A DNA stretch of 27,743 nt from Citrobacter freundii (GCA_003243445.1 QFQQ01000078.1:1-27743); one strand, 5' to 3'; shown: positions 15,362-23,512, numbered from the stretch's first letter. Numbers and translations are program-made. Notes: a model not told the origin generated them from the sequence alone.

Positions 15362-16351
15362 TTAGCGAGGTTGTTGAGCCTCAGGGGATTTGTCCGACAC
15401 TTTTGTGATCTCAACCTCGAATTTTAACGCTTCATATGGTTTAAACGGCGATCCTTCCGGAGGATTTTTTCCATACGCTTTGAAACCTGCGATATAGATC
15501 GTGCCTTTATCGCCTTCTCTCATTCCTCTCAGGCCATCCTGGAAGCCTGCGATCAGCGGCGTTACATACAATTGCGGAGTAAAGGAACTTGCCTGGAAAG
15601 AACTGTCGGTAGCGAATTTTTTACCATTATAATTCACCGATACGAACTTGCCTGTATCAGCAACCGGACCGTTACCAGCCTGTGTGATCACTACATAAGT
15701 ACCCGGGCTCACTTCTTTTGGAGTCAGGTTATGACTTTTGAAATATGCCTGCAGCTCGTTGATCTCTCTTGCTTTTTCACCTGATTTTTCCAGTTCTTCT
15801 TCTTCTTTGCGCATAGCTTCCTGACGTTCTTTCTGTGCTTTTGCCATCTGCTCCTGCTGTTCTTTTTGCTGACGTGGCATGTCTCTCTCCATTTCAGCTG
15901 TATAGTCAGCCTGGTAAGTGCTATCGTTATGGAACACGTTCAGTACTTTGAAAGAGATCGTGATCCGTCCGCCTTTTTTCATGTATGGGGGCAAAGATGC
16001 AGGATCAAAACCACGCTTGATGATAGAATCAACCAGCATTACAGTCACAGCGCTATCGCCGTTCCTCAACATGCCAAAGATCTCATTAGGGCTGTAATCG
16101 GCATTGCCTTCCGCTACTTTCTGGTAAACGGGCATTTTGCCATAGCTTGTCTGCACAACAGAGTCATCAATTTTCTGTACATAGTGAAGCTTCACCCAGT
16201 CACCATTTTTCACCAGCGAGTCCTTGGTATTTGAAGAGATGATCTTGTACAGTAATCCGCTTTTCGTTTTTTTGTAATTCACACCGTTGCAAGCTGCAAA
16301 TGCGAGGGCTGTAGCTGCAATCGCGATCCACAAATAATGGGTTCTTTTCAT
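15362..16351 (-). CDS. FKBP-type peptidyl-prolyl isomerase lipoprotein with two FKBP-like domains
   Basis: A 329-residue lipoprotein: signal segment 6-20 ends in LAFAAC with Cys21 as lipid anchor. A first, degenerate FKBP-like domain covers about 30-145 (GDWVKLHYVQKIDD, NEIFGMLRNGDSAVTVMLVDS). A charged Gln/Glu/Lys-rich coiled coil spans about 155-195. A second, more canonical FKBP domain covers about 205-318 (GKFVSVNYNGKKFATDSSF, LIAGFQDGLRGMREGDKGTIYI, FEVEITKV). It probably folds or chaperones envelope proteins at the outer or inner membrane. It lies 7 nt downstream of nrnA and is surely co-transcribed with it; that pairing may be only transcriptional. Confidence 0.9.
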   Translation of the reverse strand: MKRTHYLWIAIAATALAFAACNGVNYKKTKSGLLYKIISSNTKDSLVKNGDWVKLHYVQKIDDSVVQTSYGKMPVYQKVAEGNADYSPNEIFGMLRNGDSAVTVMLVDSIIKRGFDPASLPPYMKKGGRITISFKVLNVFHNDSTYQADYTAEMERDMPRQQKEQQEQMAKAQKERQEAMRKEEEELEKSGEKAREINELQAYFKSHNLTPKEVSPGTYVVITQAGNGPVADTGKFVSVNYNGKKFATDSSFQASSFTPQLYVTPLIAGFQDGLRGMREGDKGTIYIAGFKAYGKNPPEGSPFKPYEALKFEVEITKVSDKSPEAQQPR

Positions 16352-16358
16352 GTTTGTT

Positions 16359-17372
16359 TTATTGTAATAAAGATTTGTTTTCCTTGATCGCCTGTTTGAA
16401 CTTTTGCACAGTCACTTCAAGTGAATCACTGCTTCTTCCACCTGCTGCGTTGAAATGACCACCTCCCTCAAAGTAAGTGCGGGCAAATGTGTTCACATCA
16501 AAATCGCCTTTACTGCGGAAGCTCCATTTTCTTTCTTCATCGCGGTCGATACACAGGCCGACAAGCTTGATGCCCTGAATGGACTGAGGGAAGTTGACCA
16601 ATCCTTCTGTATCGCCCGTCTTGATATAATATTTCAGCAGATCTGATTTCGGGATCGCGATCAGTGCCGTATTATATTCATAGAATACTTCCATGCGGTG
16701 CAGCAGAATATGACCGGTGAAGCGTAATTTATTCTCCAGGAAATTATCAAACAGGTTTTCGTGCACTTTGGAGTGATCGAGTCCTTTTGATTTCAGGTCA
16801 GCCACCAGTTCATGCACTGATGCTTTTGCGGAAGGAAAACGGAATGATCCCGTGTCCGAAACCACGCCGGCATAAATGCATTCAGCGATCGGTTCATCGA
16901 TGCTATCACGATGACCGGCACCCACGATAAAATCATAGATCATTTCAGAAGTGGAACTCTTCCCTGTATCGCTGATCCCAAAATCGAATGAAGGGGAATC
17001 CGGCTCGCGGTGATGATCGATCAGGATCTTGGTGCATTTCATCGCCTGTAGCTTTGGCGCCAGGTTCTTGGTGCGGTGGAAGATATTGAAATCGAGGCAG
17101 AACAGCCATTCAGCCGCGTCCAATGCCGCTTCCGCTTTCGGACGGCCGGCAGAGTTCTCCCAGTCCATCACTTCTTTGCAACCCGGCATCCAGTCGAGCC
17201 ACTTGGCCCAGTTGGTCGGCGACACGAGGGACACCTGGTGTCCCAACTTCCTGAGAAACAATGCCAGTGCCAGCGATGACCCCATCGCATCCGCATCTGG
17301 TTTCTGATGCATGGTGATCACCACTTTCCGTGGGTTGGCCAGCTGGGGGAATATTTCCTGTATAGGTTTCAT
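16359..17372 (-). CDS. nrnA: DHH/DHHA1 phosphoesterase, NrnA-type oligoribonuclease / pAp phosphatase
   Basis: Degrades 2-5 nt RNA fragments to mononucleotides and hydrolyses pAp; cytoplasmic and Mn-dependent. The 337-residue protein has all DHH catalytic elements: MHQKPDADAMGSS with His22, Asp26 and Asp28; LDFN with Asp94; the DHH triplet at 119-121; and SDTGSFRF with Asp173. The DHHA1 substrate-binding domain ends in GGGHFNAAGG at 303-312. Bacteroidota lack Orn in most cases, so NrnA is a likely main nanoRNase. It is the first gene of a two-gene unit with the FKBP lipoprotein. Upstream is a heptamer inverted repeat shared with divergent ndk. Confidence 0.95.
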   Translation of the reverse strand: MKPIQEIFPQLANPRKVVITMHQKPDADAMGSSLALALFLRKLGHQVSLVSPTNWAKWLDWMPGCKEVMDWENSAGRPKAEAALDAAEWLFCLDFNIFHRTKNLAPKLQAMKCTKILIDHHREPDSPSFDFGISDTGKSSTSEMIYDFIVGAGHRDSIDEPIAECIYAGVVSDTGSFRFPSAKASVHELVADLKSKGLDHSKVHENLFDNFLENKLRFTGHILLHRMEVFYEYNTALIAIPKSDLLKYYIKTGDTEGLVNFPQSIQGIKLVGLCIDRDEERKWSFRSKGDFDVNTFARTYFEGGGHFNAAGGRSSDSLEVTVQKFKQAIKENKSLLQ

Positions 17373-17428
17373 AAAACGGTGGCGAAGATAGGGATTTGTG
17401 GATTCCGGATTGTTAATCCCGGTATTTA

Positions 17429-17554
17429 GATCGATGGTGGATGTTCAATGGTCGATGGTCGGATTATTAGCTATTACAACCTGGCGGGTGCAGGCATTGG
17501 ACTGTAACAAAGACATACCGGTCAAATGCGACCATCGAACATCCACCATCGATC
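17429..17554. repeat. 7-nt-unit inverted repeat upstream of ndk
   Basis: GATCGATGGTGGATGTTC (17429-17446) pairs perfectly with 17537-17554. The left arm then has the units AATGGTC and GATGGTC, while the right arm has only GACCATC before the loop: the arms are identical except that the right lacks one 7-nt unit. It lies in the divergent gap between nrnA and ndk. It is the same family as 2187-2352. Confidence 0.9.
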
Positions 17555-17595
17555 CAATCCAAAGATTAACTGTTACAGGCAAACATTCCAAAGCA

Positions 17596-17618
17596 AAACT
17601 TTCCCTACCTTCGCCCCC
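17596..17618 (+). promoter_or_regulatory. promoter of ndk
   Basis: Contains the -7 box TACCTTCG at 17606-17613. The 23-nt stretch is identical to the one before the DUF721 gene (10823-10845). Here the ATG follows 24 nt after the box, giving a short leader. Confidence 0.65.
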
Positions 17619-17637
17619 CAAAAGTTTAACACCTTAT

Positions 17638-18054
17638 ATGAGTAATCGTACATTTACCATGATCAAGCCGGATGCTTTTAAGAACGGGCATTCCGGGGCT
17701 ATTATCGATCGTTTCATCAAGGAAGGATATCGTATAGTGGCTTTAAAACTCACCAAGCTTTCTGCTGAAAAAGCGGGTGAATTTTATGCCGTGCACAAGG
17801 AAAGGCCTTTTTATGGTGAGCTGGTTGAGTTCATGAGCAGCGGACCGATCTTCGCAGCGATCCTGGAAAAAGAAAACGCCGTGGCGTCTTTCCGTGAACT
17901 GATCGGTGCTACAAACCCTGCACAGGCAGCGGAAGGCACTATCCGTAAACTGTATGCAACATCTGTTGGCGAAAACGCTGTTCACGGTAGCGATAGCGAC
18001 GAGAATGCGAAAATTGAAGGAAGCTTCTTCTTCAGCGGATTGGAGCAGTTCTGA
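17638..18054 (+). CDS. ndk: nucleoside-diphosphate kinase
   Basis: Transfers the gamma phosphate of ATP to NDPs through a phosphohistidine. The 138-residue protein starts MSNRTFTMIKPDAFKNG, with TMIKPDA at 7-13, RPFYGELVEFMSSGP at 56-70 and NAVHGSDS at 113-120 with the active His116. Length and motifs match the family. The frame stays open for 80 codons upstream, but that segment runs through the inverted repeat and the promoter and is not coding. Confidence 0.97.
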   Translation: MSNRTFTMIKPDAFKNGHSGAIIDRFIKEGYRIVALKLTKLSAEKAGEFYAVHKERPFYGELVEFMSSGPIFAAILEKENAVASFRELIGATNPAQAAEGTIRKLYATSVGENAVHGSDSDENAKIEGSFFFSGLEQF

Positions 18055-18078
18055 TCAACACGCCGCAGTTATAATACT

Positions 18079-18173
18079 GGTTTAAAAGTTTAAGGGTTTA
18101 AATGTTTAAATGTCGTTGGGAGATTCATTCTCCCATCAACCTCCGAACATTTAAACCCTTAAACTTTTAAACC
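18079..18173. repeat. 8-nt-unit inverted repeat, possible bidirectional terminator
   Basis: 28 nt at 18079-18106 (GTTTAAAA, GTTTAAGG, GTTTAAAT units) pair perfectly with 18146-18173. The left arm carries one further GTTTAAAT unit that has no partner on the right. An inner hairpin TGGGAGA-TTCAT-TCTCCCA closes the structure. It sits between the convergent ndk and TraB/GumN genes. Confidence 0.92.
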
Positions 18174-18188
18174 TATAGTGCCTTGCGC

Positions 18189-19112
18189 TTAGATCGTTTT
18201 AGTTGTTTTATTAGCTACCGGGCTTACCGTATATCCTGCTTTGCGCAACAGATTGATCACACCTTTTTCACCAGGCAAATGACCCGCACCAACCGCAAAT
18301 AGAAATGAATGACCCGGAAGGATCGTTTTCATTTTTTCGATCCAGTTGCGGTTTCGATTGTACAATAAAAGATCTGCGTAAGAAGAGATCCCGGCTTCAT
18401 CTTTCATCATCAGCACTTCCAGTCTCTTCAGATCCTGCTGACGGTATGCGTCGAGCAGTTCTGAAAACTCATGCGAACTGCTATCACCTTTTTCTGCATT
18501 ATCTATATAGCTGACCAATTGCTCGGCTTGCATCTTATAGGGAATGGCATCGAGTACTTCCGCCTGATAGCTCATTGTTTCCAGCCCTTTGATCTTCTTG
18601 TTCAGTTTTTTTGCCTCGGCCATGATCTCCTGTTCCATCGCTGTATTTTTATCACAAGGCAATGCCCCCTGCTCCAATAATGATGCAGCGAGGATCGGCT
18701 TGTATGTTTCGAGCATGGAAAAAGGCAGCATGGAATTGGCTGTTTCAAAGTAAGTTTTAACCTTAGTATAATCGTCCTTGCTGAGCAGATCCTGCAGCGT
18801 CGTATCTCCTTTCATCTTCATTTTGCTCATCACGGTGAGCATTTCAATCATGTTATCCAGGTCGATCTCCAGGTACACATCATCAGCGCCGGCAATCGCT
18901 GCACGAAGATTATCACTCAACCCGGCATCTTCTTTACAAAGCATGTGAATGGTACCAAAGAGATAAGAGGCTTTCTCCAACCCATTGCCGGAGATCTTCC
19001 AGAGCAGGGTATTTTCTTCAGCTGCTTGTTTTACAGGTTTTGCCTTTGGTTTTTGAGCACATCCATTAAGCACGAGGAAACTGAGAAACAGGGCGGCACT
19101 AAGTTGTTTCAT
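18189..19112 (-). CDS. TraB/GumN family lipoprotein
   Basis: A 307-residue lipoprotein of the TraB/GumN (Tiki-type) family. The start is placed at MKQLSAALFLSFLVLNGC, where LNGC is a lipobox with Cys18 as anchor; a longer frame to 19193 lacks a signal peptide at its N-terminus. Family motifs are YLFGTIHML at 50-58, DDVYLEIDL shortly after, and HSFLFAVGAGHLPGEKGVINLLRKAGY near the C-terminus, matching the GTIH and GAGHLPG metal-site motifs. Animal Tiki relatives are metalloproteases; bacterial members are uncharacterised, so protease activity is only a possibility. Confidence 0.9.
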   Translation of the reverse strand: MKQLSAALFLSFLVLNGCAQKPKAKPVKQAAEENTLLWKISGNGLEKASYLFGTIHMLCKEDAGLSDNLRAAIAGADDVYLEIDLDNMIEMLTVMSKMKMKGDTTLQDLLSKDDYTKVKTYFETANSMLPFSMLETYKPILAASLLEQGALPCDKNTAMEQEIMAEAKKLNKKIKGLETMSYQAEVLDAIPYKMQAEQLVSYIDNAEKGDSSSHEFSELLDAYRQQDLKRLEVLMMKDEAGISSYADLLLYNRNRNWIEKMKTILPGHSFLFAVGAGHLPGEKGVINLLRKAGYTVSPVANKTTKTI

Positions 19113-19137
19113 CGGGAATATTTCAGCTAAGCTAGGC

Positions 19138-19240
19138 AAAAAGTCAAAAGTAAAAATTAAAAAGTAAAAACGGCTCTCAGCCCGCCGTTCCAATCAGCGA
19201 CCTCAGATACTATTACTTTTGATTTTTGATTTTTGACTTC
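19138..19240. repeat. 7-nt-unit inverted repeat (AAAAGTA family)
   Basis: The left arm (about 19138-19170) contains AGTCAAA, AGTAAAA and ATTAAAA units; the right arm (about 19210-19240) contains ACTTTTG, ATTTTTG and ATTTTTG. Pairing is partial. It lies between two co-directional minus-strand genes and is the same family as 7912-8022. Confidence 0.75.
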
Positions 19241-19243
19241 TAT

Positions 19244-21148
19244 TCAGTTCACCACTGCCTCCTGTCCATACATCTGATCTTTGAATTTCAGCGATGGCGA
19301 AGGAATGAATTTCCCGATGTTGAGTGAGTTCCATTTCGCATCTACTGACCCGATGGTGGCATCGTCCGCAACGATGATATTGGGCCAGTCGCGGTGGAAA
19401 TCGTCGAGCTCTTTTGTTTTCCGTGTTCCGTCCAGGCCCATGCAGGCTGTGCCGTTGTTTGAATAGAGATGGTAATCACGTTTTGGATCGAGGTTGTTGC
19501 AGAAACGCCATAGCGCAGTGGCCAGGTCATTGGCGTCCACCGTGTGTTCTACATAGAGTATCATTTTGATACCGCGCAGTGCGGGCAATGCTGCAATCTT
19601 TTCATGCAGTTCTTTGATATGCCCCTTCCTGTTTTTTTCGATGGAAAGAACAAGACATGGAATATCTTTTGCCAGCAGATCCGTATTTACTTTTTTTAAT
19701 TCAGGGAAGTTTGATTGTAAAACACCGGCAATGTCCTGCTGACCGGGTTTTTCCCAATGAAAACGGTCATCATTCTCTTCATCGAACTTCCGCGTGCCAT
19801 CGATGCACATCTTGCCACCGAAACCAAGTTTGCTGCAGCTATGATCAAGCACATCCATTGGCCCCTGAGAGAAATAGATGTCTGTAACAGGATTGAGATT
19901 TTTGAAAACGTATTGCGCGAGCTGAAGATAATTGGTGATCGGTGTACCTTCATCGGCGATCACTAATATCTTGTTGAACATCATTTGTCCTGCGCCCCAC
20001 ATGGCATTCATCACTTTTTGTCCCTGACCCGCATATTCTTTATGGATCTGCGTGATCACAAGATTATGAAATACGCCTTCGACAGGCATGTCCATATCAA
20101 CGATCTCTGGGACCATTGTCATTTTTATCGGTGCCAGGAAAATACGTTCTGTTGCTTTTCCAAGCCATGCATCTTCCTGAGGCGGTATACCCACGATCGT
20201 GGCGGGATAGACGGCATTCCTTTTATGTGTGATGGCAGTGATATGAAAACGCGGATACCAGTCGGGCAGGGAATAGTAACCGGTATGATCGCCAAACGGC
20301 CCTTCCCAGATCAGTTCATCCTGTGGATCCACATACCCTTCGATGATAAAATCTGCATCAGCCGGCACTTCAATCTCCGGTTGAGTGATACATTTTACCA
20401 ATTCCACTTTTTTCTTACGTAAAAAACCTGCGAGCATGTATTCATCTACATTTTCAGGCAGGGGTGCGGTAGCGGAATAGGCATAGGCAGGATCACCGCC
20501 GAGAGCTACTGCCACCGGCATGCGTTTATTCAGTTTTTTATATTCGTTGAAATGCTTGGCTGAAACCTTATGTTTATGCCAGTGCATACCGGTCAGCGCA
20601 GGGCCAAACACCTGCATACGGTACATCCCTACGTTTCGCGCATTGGTATTGGGATCTTTGGTATGGATAACGGGAAGCGTCACAAACGGGCCACCATCGT
20701 TTGGCCAGCAGGTGATAACGGGCAGTTTTGTTATATCAGGATTCGCCAGTTCCACCACTTCCTGGCATTCACCCCTACCCTTTTTTACTTTCGGCATCCA
20801 GGATGCGAACTGTCCGAGTTTTGGCAACAGTTTCAGTTTGTCTACAATGCTTTCCTTGGGAGCAGCCAGTAATTTGAATAATCCTTCTATTTCTTTTGCA
20901 ATATCATCCAGGTGATTTACGCCAAGCGCCATGCACATGCGTTTATCGCTTCCATAAGCGTTCATCAGCACGGGAAAGTCATATCCTGTATTTTCAAAAA
21001 GTATCGCTTTGCCGCCACCCGGCTCCTTACTCATCCTGTCCGTGATCTCTGCTATCTCCAGTTTTGGATCCACATAAGCAGTAATACGCACCAGTTCGCC
21101 TGCTTTTTCCAACGCATCAATGAATGCCTGTTGATTTTTGTATGCCAT
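19244..21148 (-). CDS. UbiD-family prenylated-FMN decarboxylase
   Basis: A 634-residue member of the UbiD family, which decarboxylates aromatic or alpha,beta-unsaturated acids with prenylated FMN. Recognisable are NVGMYRMQVFGPALTGMHW at 172-190 with Arg177 of the catalytic triad, HKHK at 191-194, and WEGPFGDHTGYY at 281-292 giving Glu282 and Asp287, the other two catalytic acids in the E-x4-E/D pattern. It is longer than E. coli UbiD (about 500 residues), with extra C-terminal sequence that is usual in Bacteroidota homologues. A role in menaquinone or aromatic acid metabolism is likely, but the substrate cannot be read from the sequence; no ubiX is nearby. The start at 21148 is chosen because the 74 upstream codons are repeat sequence and a TACCTTTG box lies between. 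Confidence 0.92.
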   Translation of the reverse strand: MAYKNQQAFIDALEKAGELVRITAYVDPKLEIAEITDRMSKEPGGGKAILFENTGYDFPVLMNAYGSDKRMCMALGVNHLDDIAKEIEGLFKLLAAPKESIVDKLKLLPKLGQFASWMPKVKKGRGECQEVVELANPDITKLPVITCWPNDGGPFVTLPVIHTKDPNTNARNVGMYRMQVFGPALTGMHWHKHKVSAKHFNEYKKLNKRMPVAVALGGDPAYAYSATAPLPENVDEYMLAGFLRKKKVELVKCITQPEIEVPADADFIIEGYVDPQDELIWEGPFGDHTGYYSLPDWYPRFHITAITHKRNAVYPATIVGIPPQEDAWLGKATERIFLAPIKMTMVPEIVDMDMPVEGVFHNLVITQIHKEYAGQGQKVMNAMWGAGQMMFNKILVIADEGTPITNYLQLAQYVFKNLNPVTDIYFSQGPMDVLDHSCSKLGFGGKMCIDGTRKFDEENDDRFHWEKPGQQDIAGVLQSNFPELKKVNTDLLAKDIPCLVLSIEKNRKGHIKELHEKIAALPALRGIKMILYVEHTVDANDLATALWRFCNNLDPKRDYHLYSNNGTACMGLDGTRKTKELDDFHRDWPNIIVADDATIGSVDAKWNSLNIGKFIPSPSLKFKDQMYGQEAVVN

Positions 21149-21153
21149 GGGCG

Positions 21154-21161
21154 CAAAGGTA
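21154..21161 (-). promoter_or_regulatory. -7 promoter box of the ubiD-like gene
   Basis: The minus strand reads TACCTTTG, an exact TAnnTTTG match, ending 5 nt before the ATG at 21148. The preceding AAACTTCCCTCCCTTCG resembles the promoters of the DUF721 and ndk genes. A leaderless transcript is implied. Confidence 0.6.
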
Positions 21162-21182
21162 ACGAAGGGAGGGAAGTTTGGG

Positions 21183-21490
21183 AAGGAGAAGTTAGGCTGC
21201 GAAGGTTCTGGGGGTTCAGGAATTCCAAATGTTCCAGGGGTTCCAATAGTTCCAGAGGTTTCAGCGGTTCCAATAGTTCCAGATGTTCCAGAGGTTTCAG
21301 GAGTTCCAGAGGTTGCAACCGCGATCTGCGGATCGCTGACTGTTTGGATAGAGCTGCTGTCAGACGCCAATAGATTCGCATTCCAGTAGTTTCGCAGAAG
21401 ACGGAAGCTCGCTTATCGCGGTAGCAACCTCTGGAACTCCTGAAACCTCTGGAACCTCTGGAACTCCTGAAACCCTTGCCCCCCTTGGAA
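21183..21490. repeat. 9-nt-unit inverted repeat, copy F (longest arms)
   Basis: The left arm (21183-21324) contains about 14 units of the GTTCCAGAG / GTTTCAGCG / GTTCCAATA type; the right arm (21416-21490) contains about 7. The 40 nt nearest the loop (21285-21324 with 21416-21455) pair with one mismatch. The loop holds GATAGAGCTGCTGTCAGA (21347-21364), also present in copy G. On the minus strand the left arm is an open frame with a three-residue period, fused in frame to the ubiD-like gene. Confidence 0.92.
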
Positions 21491-21498
21491 CCTCACCC

Positions 21499-22353
21499 CT
21501 AATAGATATTCACCGGACACCTCGCGCTATTCCTGCTTCCCGAGCCGTTCCATCCACCACCACTGCCCAGGCGGAATGTGAGGTGAAGGCCAGTGAAATA
21601 ATAGTAATCTTTTGCTTTGGCGCTGCCACGGGGAGAGCCCTTGCCGGGGGAGACGGGATTGCCGCCGGGCAGCTCGTCGGCACGGTAGGCGATGTCAGCA
21701 GATACCTGTCCGCGGTATGTAAGAAGATCATTGGGATCAGCGTAATTGGTGCTTACATCATCCAGATAGTCGGTGAAGAGAACACGCAAGCCTGCTTCAA
21801 GACCAAGATGAATATTGTCGGTAATAGCATATTTGACACCACCGCCAAATGGTATTGCCAGCTGTGTAAGCTTGTATTGTTTGCCATAACCCGGAATGCC
21901 CTGTCCTTCTGTGCTTAAAGGTTGGAGATAGATCTTTTGTGTGCTTCCCTGGTAAGCATATGGATTGAAATGATAGGCAGCGAGACCAGCAAATGCATAA
22001 GGCGTGAACTTATTATCGTAAAGATTAAGCAGATAATACTGAGCGACAACACTGAATTCCGTTATGGCTGTTTCAAAGCTGAGATTCCTGCTGATCCTTG
22101 AAGAGTCTGAACTGAACCGGTCAGCACCTCCTACCCTCGCGAACGTAATACCACCGCGGATCATAAGGTTGTCTGTCAACTCGTATGTGCCTGTGATACC
22201 GATGGCTCCGTTAGTGACCTTTTTGGGAAAGATCTTATCCGTCAGATCACCATTGTAAGCAGCCAGACCGCCGAATATACCAAGATGAAATCTTTGTGCA
22301 AAGGAGATATTGCAGATGATCATCACCAGCAGCAGTGAACATGTCCTTTTCAT
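21499..22353 (-). CDS. DUF6089-type outer-membrane beta-barrel protein
   Basis: A 284-residue protein with signal peptide MKRTCSLLLVMIICNISFAQ followed by RFHLGIFGGLAAYNGDL, typical of the Bacteroidota DUF6089 barrel family. Alternating hydrophobic strands with aromatic girdles continue throughout (GAIGITGTYELTDNLMIRGGITFARVG, EFSVVAQYYLLNL, YAFAGLAAYHFNPYAYQ, GLEAGLRVLFTDYLDDVSTNY), and the last strand is YYYFTGLHLTFRLG, followed by a glycine-rich tail ending RCPVNIY. The protein is probably an 8-stranded barrel in the outer membrane. The function of the family is not known to me. A -7 box TAAATTTG lies at 22380-22387. Confidence 0.88.
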   Translation of the reverse strand: MKRTCSLLLVMIICNISFAQRFHLGIFGGLAAYNGDLTDKIFPKKVTNGAIGITGTYELTDNLMIRGGITFARVGGADRFSSDSSRISRNLSFETAITEFSVVAQYYLLNLYDNKFTPYAFAGLAAYHFNPYAYQGSTQKIYLQPLSTEGQGIPGYGKQYKLTQLAIPFGGGVKYAITDNIHLGLEAGLRVLFTDYLDDVSTNYADPNDLLTYRGQVSADIAYRADELPGGNPVSPGKGSPRGSAKAKDYYYFTGLHLTFRLGSGGGWNGSGSRNSARCPVNIY

Positions 22354-22379
22354 AATCAGTCGTTGTGATGCACTCCCAG

Positions 22380-22387
22380 CAAATTTA
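22380..22387 (-). promoter_or_regulatory. -7 promoter box of the DUF6089 gene
   Basis: The minus strand reads TAAATTTG, an exact TAnnTTTG match, 27 nt before the ATG at 22353. Confidence 0.55.
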
Positions 22388-22483
22388 AGGCCGGGATATG
22401 CCCTTACGAAGCAAACGAAAAAACGCTGATCTTATTTTGCAAAAAGAATGAATTGCGATAATAACCTGTCGTGATGGAGTTGT

Positions 22484-23512
22484 TTAATCCTTGCTGTATA
22501 TTCCTGTATAACGGATACCAAGCCCCGGTTCACCTGAATAGGTGATGCGGCCATCTTCATAACCGATGCCCGTTGCAAGATCTTCTTTCAATAACAGCGG
22601 GCCGTCCATATCCACATAATCAATGAATGGCAGAAGATGAGCGATGGCAGCAGAGCCAATGGTCGATTCATTCATGCATCCTACCATCACTTTCAGATCG
22701 AGCTCTCTTGCCTTGCTGATCATGCGGAGCGCCGGCGTGATACCGCTGCATTTGGTTAGTTTGATATTGATACCGTGGAAATGATCCCTGCATTTTTCTA
22801 CATCATGTTCAAAAACGCAGGATTCATCTGCAAAAAGAGGAAGACCTGATTCTTTATACAACACTTTCATGCCGTCCCAATTGTCCTTCGCCAGTGGTTG
22901 CTCCACCAGTTCTACACCCAGTTCTTTCAATGCGGGGATCAAACGTAAAGCTGTATCAAGATCCCATGCGGCGTTTGCATCCACGCGTAATACAGCATCT
23001 GTATTCTCGCGGAGCGCTTTCACGATCGCAATATCATCCGCAGTGCCCACTTTTACTTTATAGATCGGCCATGGTTTTTCCTTCATCTTGGCCACCATCC
23101 GGTCAATGCTGTCAATACCAATGGTGAAATCTGTAATGGGATTTTTTGCAATGTCTCCTTTCCAGTATTGATAAAGCGGCAACCCTTTTATTTTACCAAA
23201 CAGATCCCATGCTGCTATATCCAGTGCACAAACAAGAAATGGATTTTGCGGCAGCAAGTGATGCAGGTAATGCCAGTAACGATCCGGTTCCGTAAATGCA
23301 AACTTCTCCACAAACATCTTTTTTCGCTCCAGGTCTTCGATCATCTTTTCAACAGTGATATTGTAGTAAGTGATCGCAGGCGCTTCACCATATCCTTTTA
23401 CGCCAAGATGCTCCAGCTCCACCACCAGGGTTGGCTGATGCGTTTTTGTGCCTTTTGAAATCGTGAACGGATGACGGAAGGGAAGATTGTATGACCAGAA
23501 GTTGCAACGCAC
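22484..23512 (-). CDS. dipeptide epimerase (L-Ala-D/L-Glu epimerase-like)
   Basis: An enolase-superfamily enzyme that inverts the C-terminal residue of dipeptides such as L-Ala-D-Glu from recycled peptidoglycan. The 342-residue protein has the catalytic K-x-K at Lys152/Lys154 (YKVKVG), metal ligands Asp178 (RVDANAAW), Glu204 (VEQP) and Asp229 (FADES), and the second base Lys251 (NIKLTK). DMDGP at 301-305 supplies the D-x-D pair that binds the dipeptide ammonium group and marks dipeptide epimerases rather than muconate enzymes. Exact dipeptide specificity cannot be told. The start is GTG at 23510-23512; the N-terminus MRCNFWSYNLPFRHPFTIS matches the family. Copy G of the 9-nt repeat begins 8 nt upstream. 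Confidence 0.92.
   Translation of the reverse strand: MRCNFWSYNLPFRHPFTISKGTKTHQPTLVVELEHLGVKGYGEAPAITYYNITVEKMIEDLERKKMFVEKFAFTEPDRYWHYLHHLLPQNPFLVCALDIAAWDLFGKIKGLPLYQYWKGDIAKNPITDFTIGIDSIDRMVAKMKEKPWPIYKVKVGTADDIAIVKALRENTDAVLRVDANAAWDLDTALRLIPALKELGVELVEQPLAKDNWDGMKVLYKESGLPLFADESCVFEHDVEKCRDHFHGINIKLTKCSGITPALRMISKARELDLKVMVGCMNESTIGSAAIAHLLPFIDYVDMDGPLLLKEDLATGIGYEDGRITYSGEPGLGIRYTGIYSKD

Noticed and set aside
15127..15408. 93-codon open frame with a GTG start on the plus strand
   Set aside because: It runs through three GC hairpins and into the antisense of the FKBP 3' end, has no recognisable family features and no promoter of its own.
17398..17637. 80-codon upstream extension of the ndk frame
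   Set aside because: It translates the heptamer inverted repeat and the promoter; ndk homologues start at MSNRTFTMIKPDA.
18945..19193. Longer start for the TraB/GumN gene at 19193
   Set aside because: The extra 27 residues include translated repeat-flank sequence and would bury the lipoprotein signal MKQLSAALFLSFLVLNGC.
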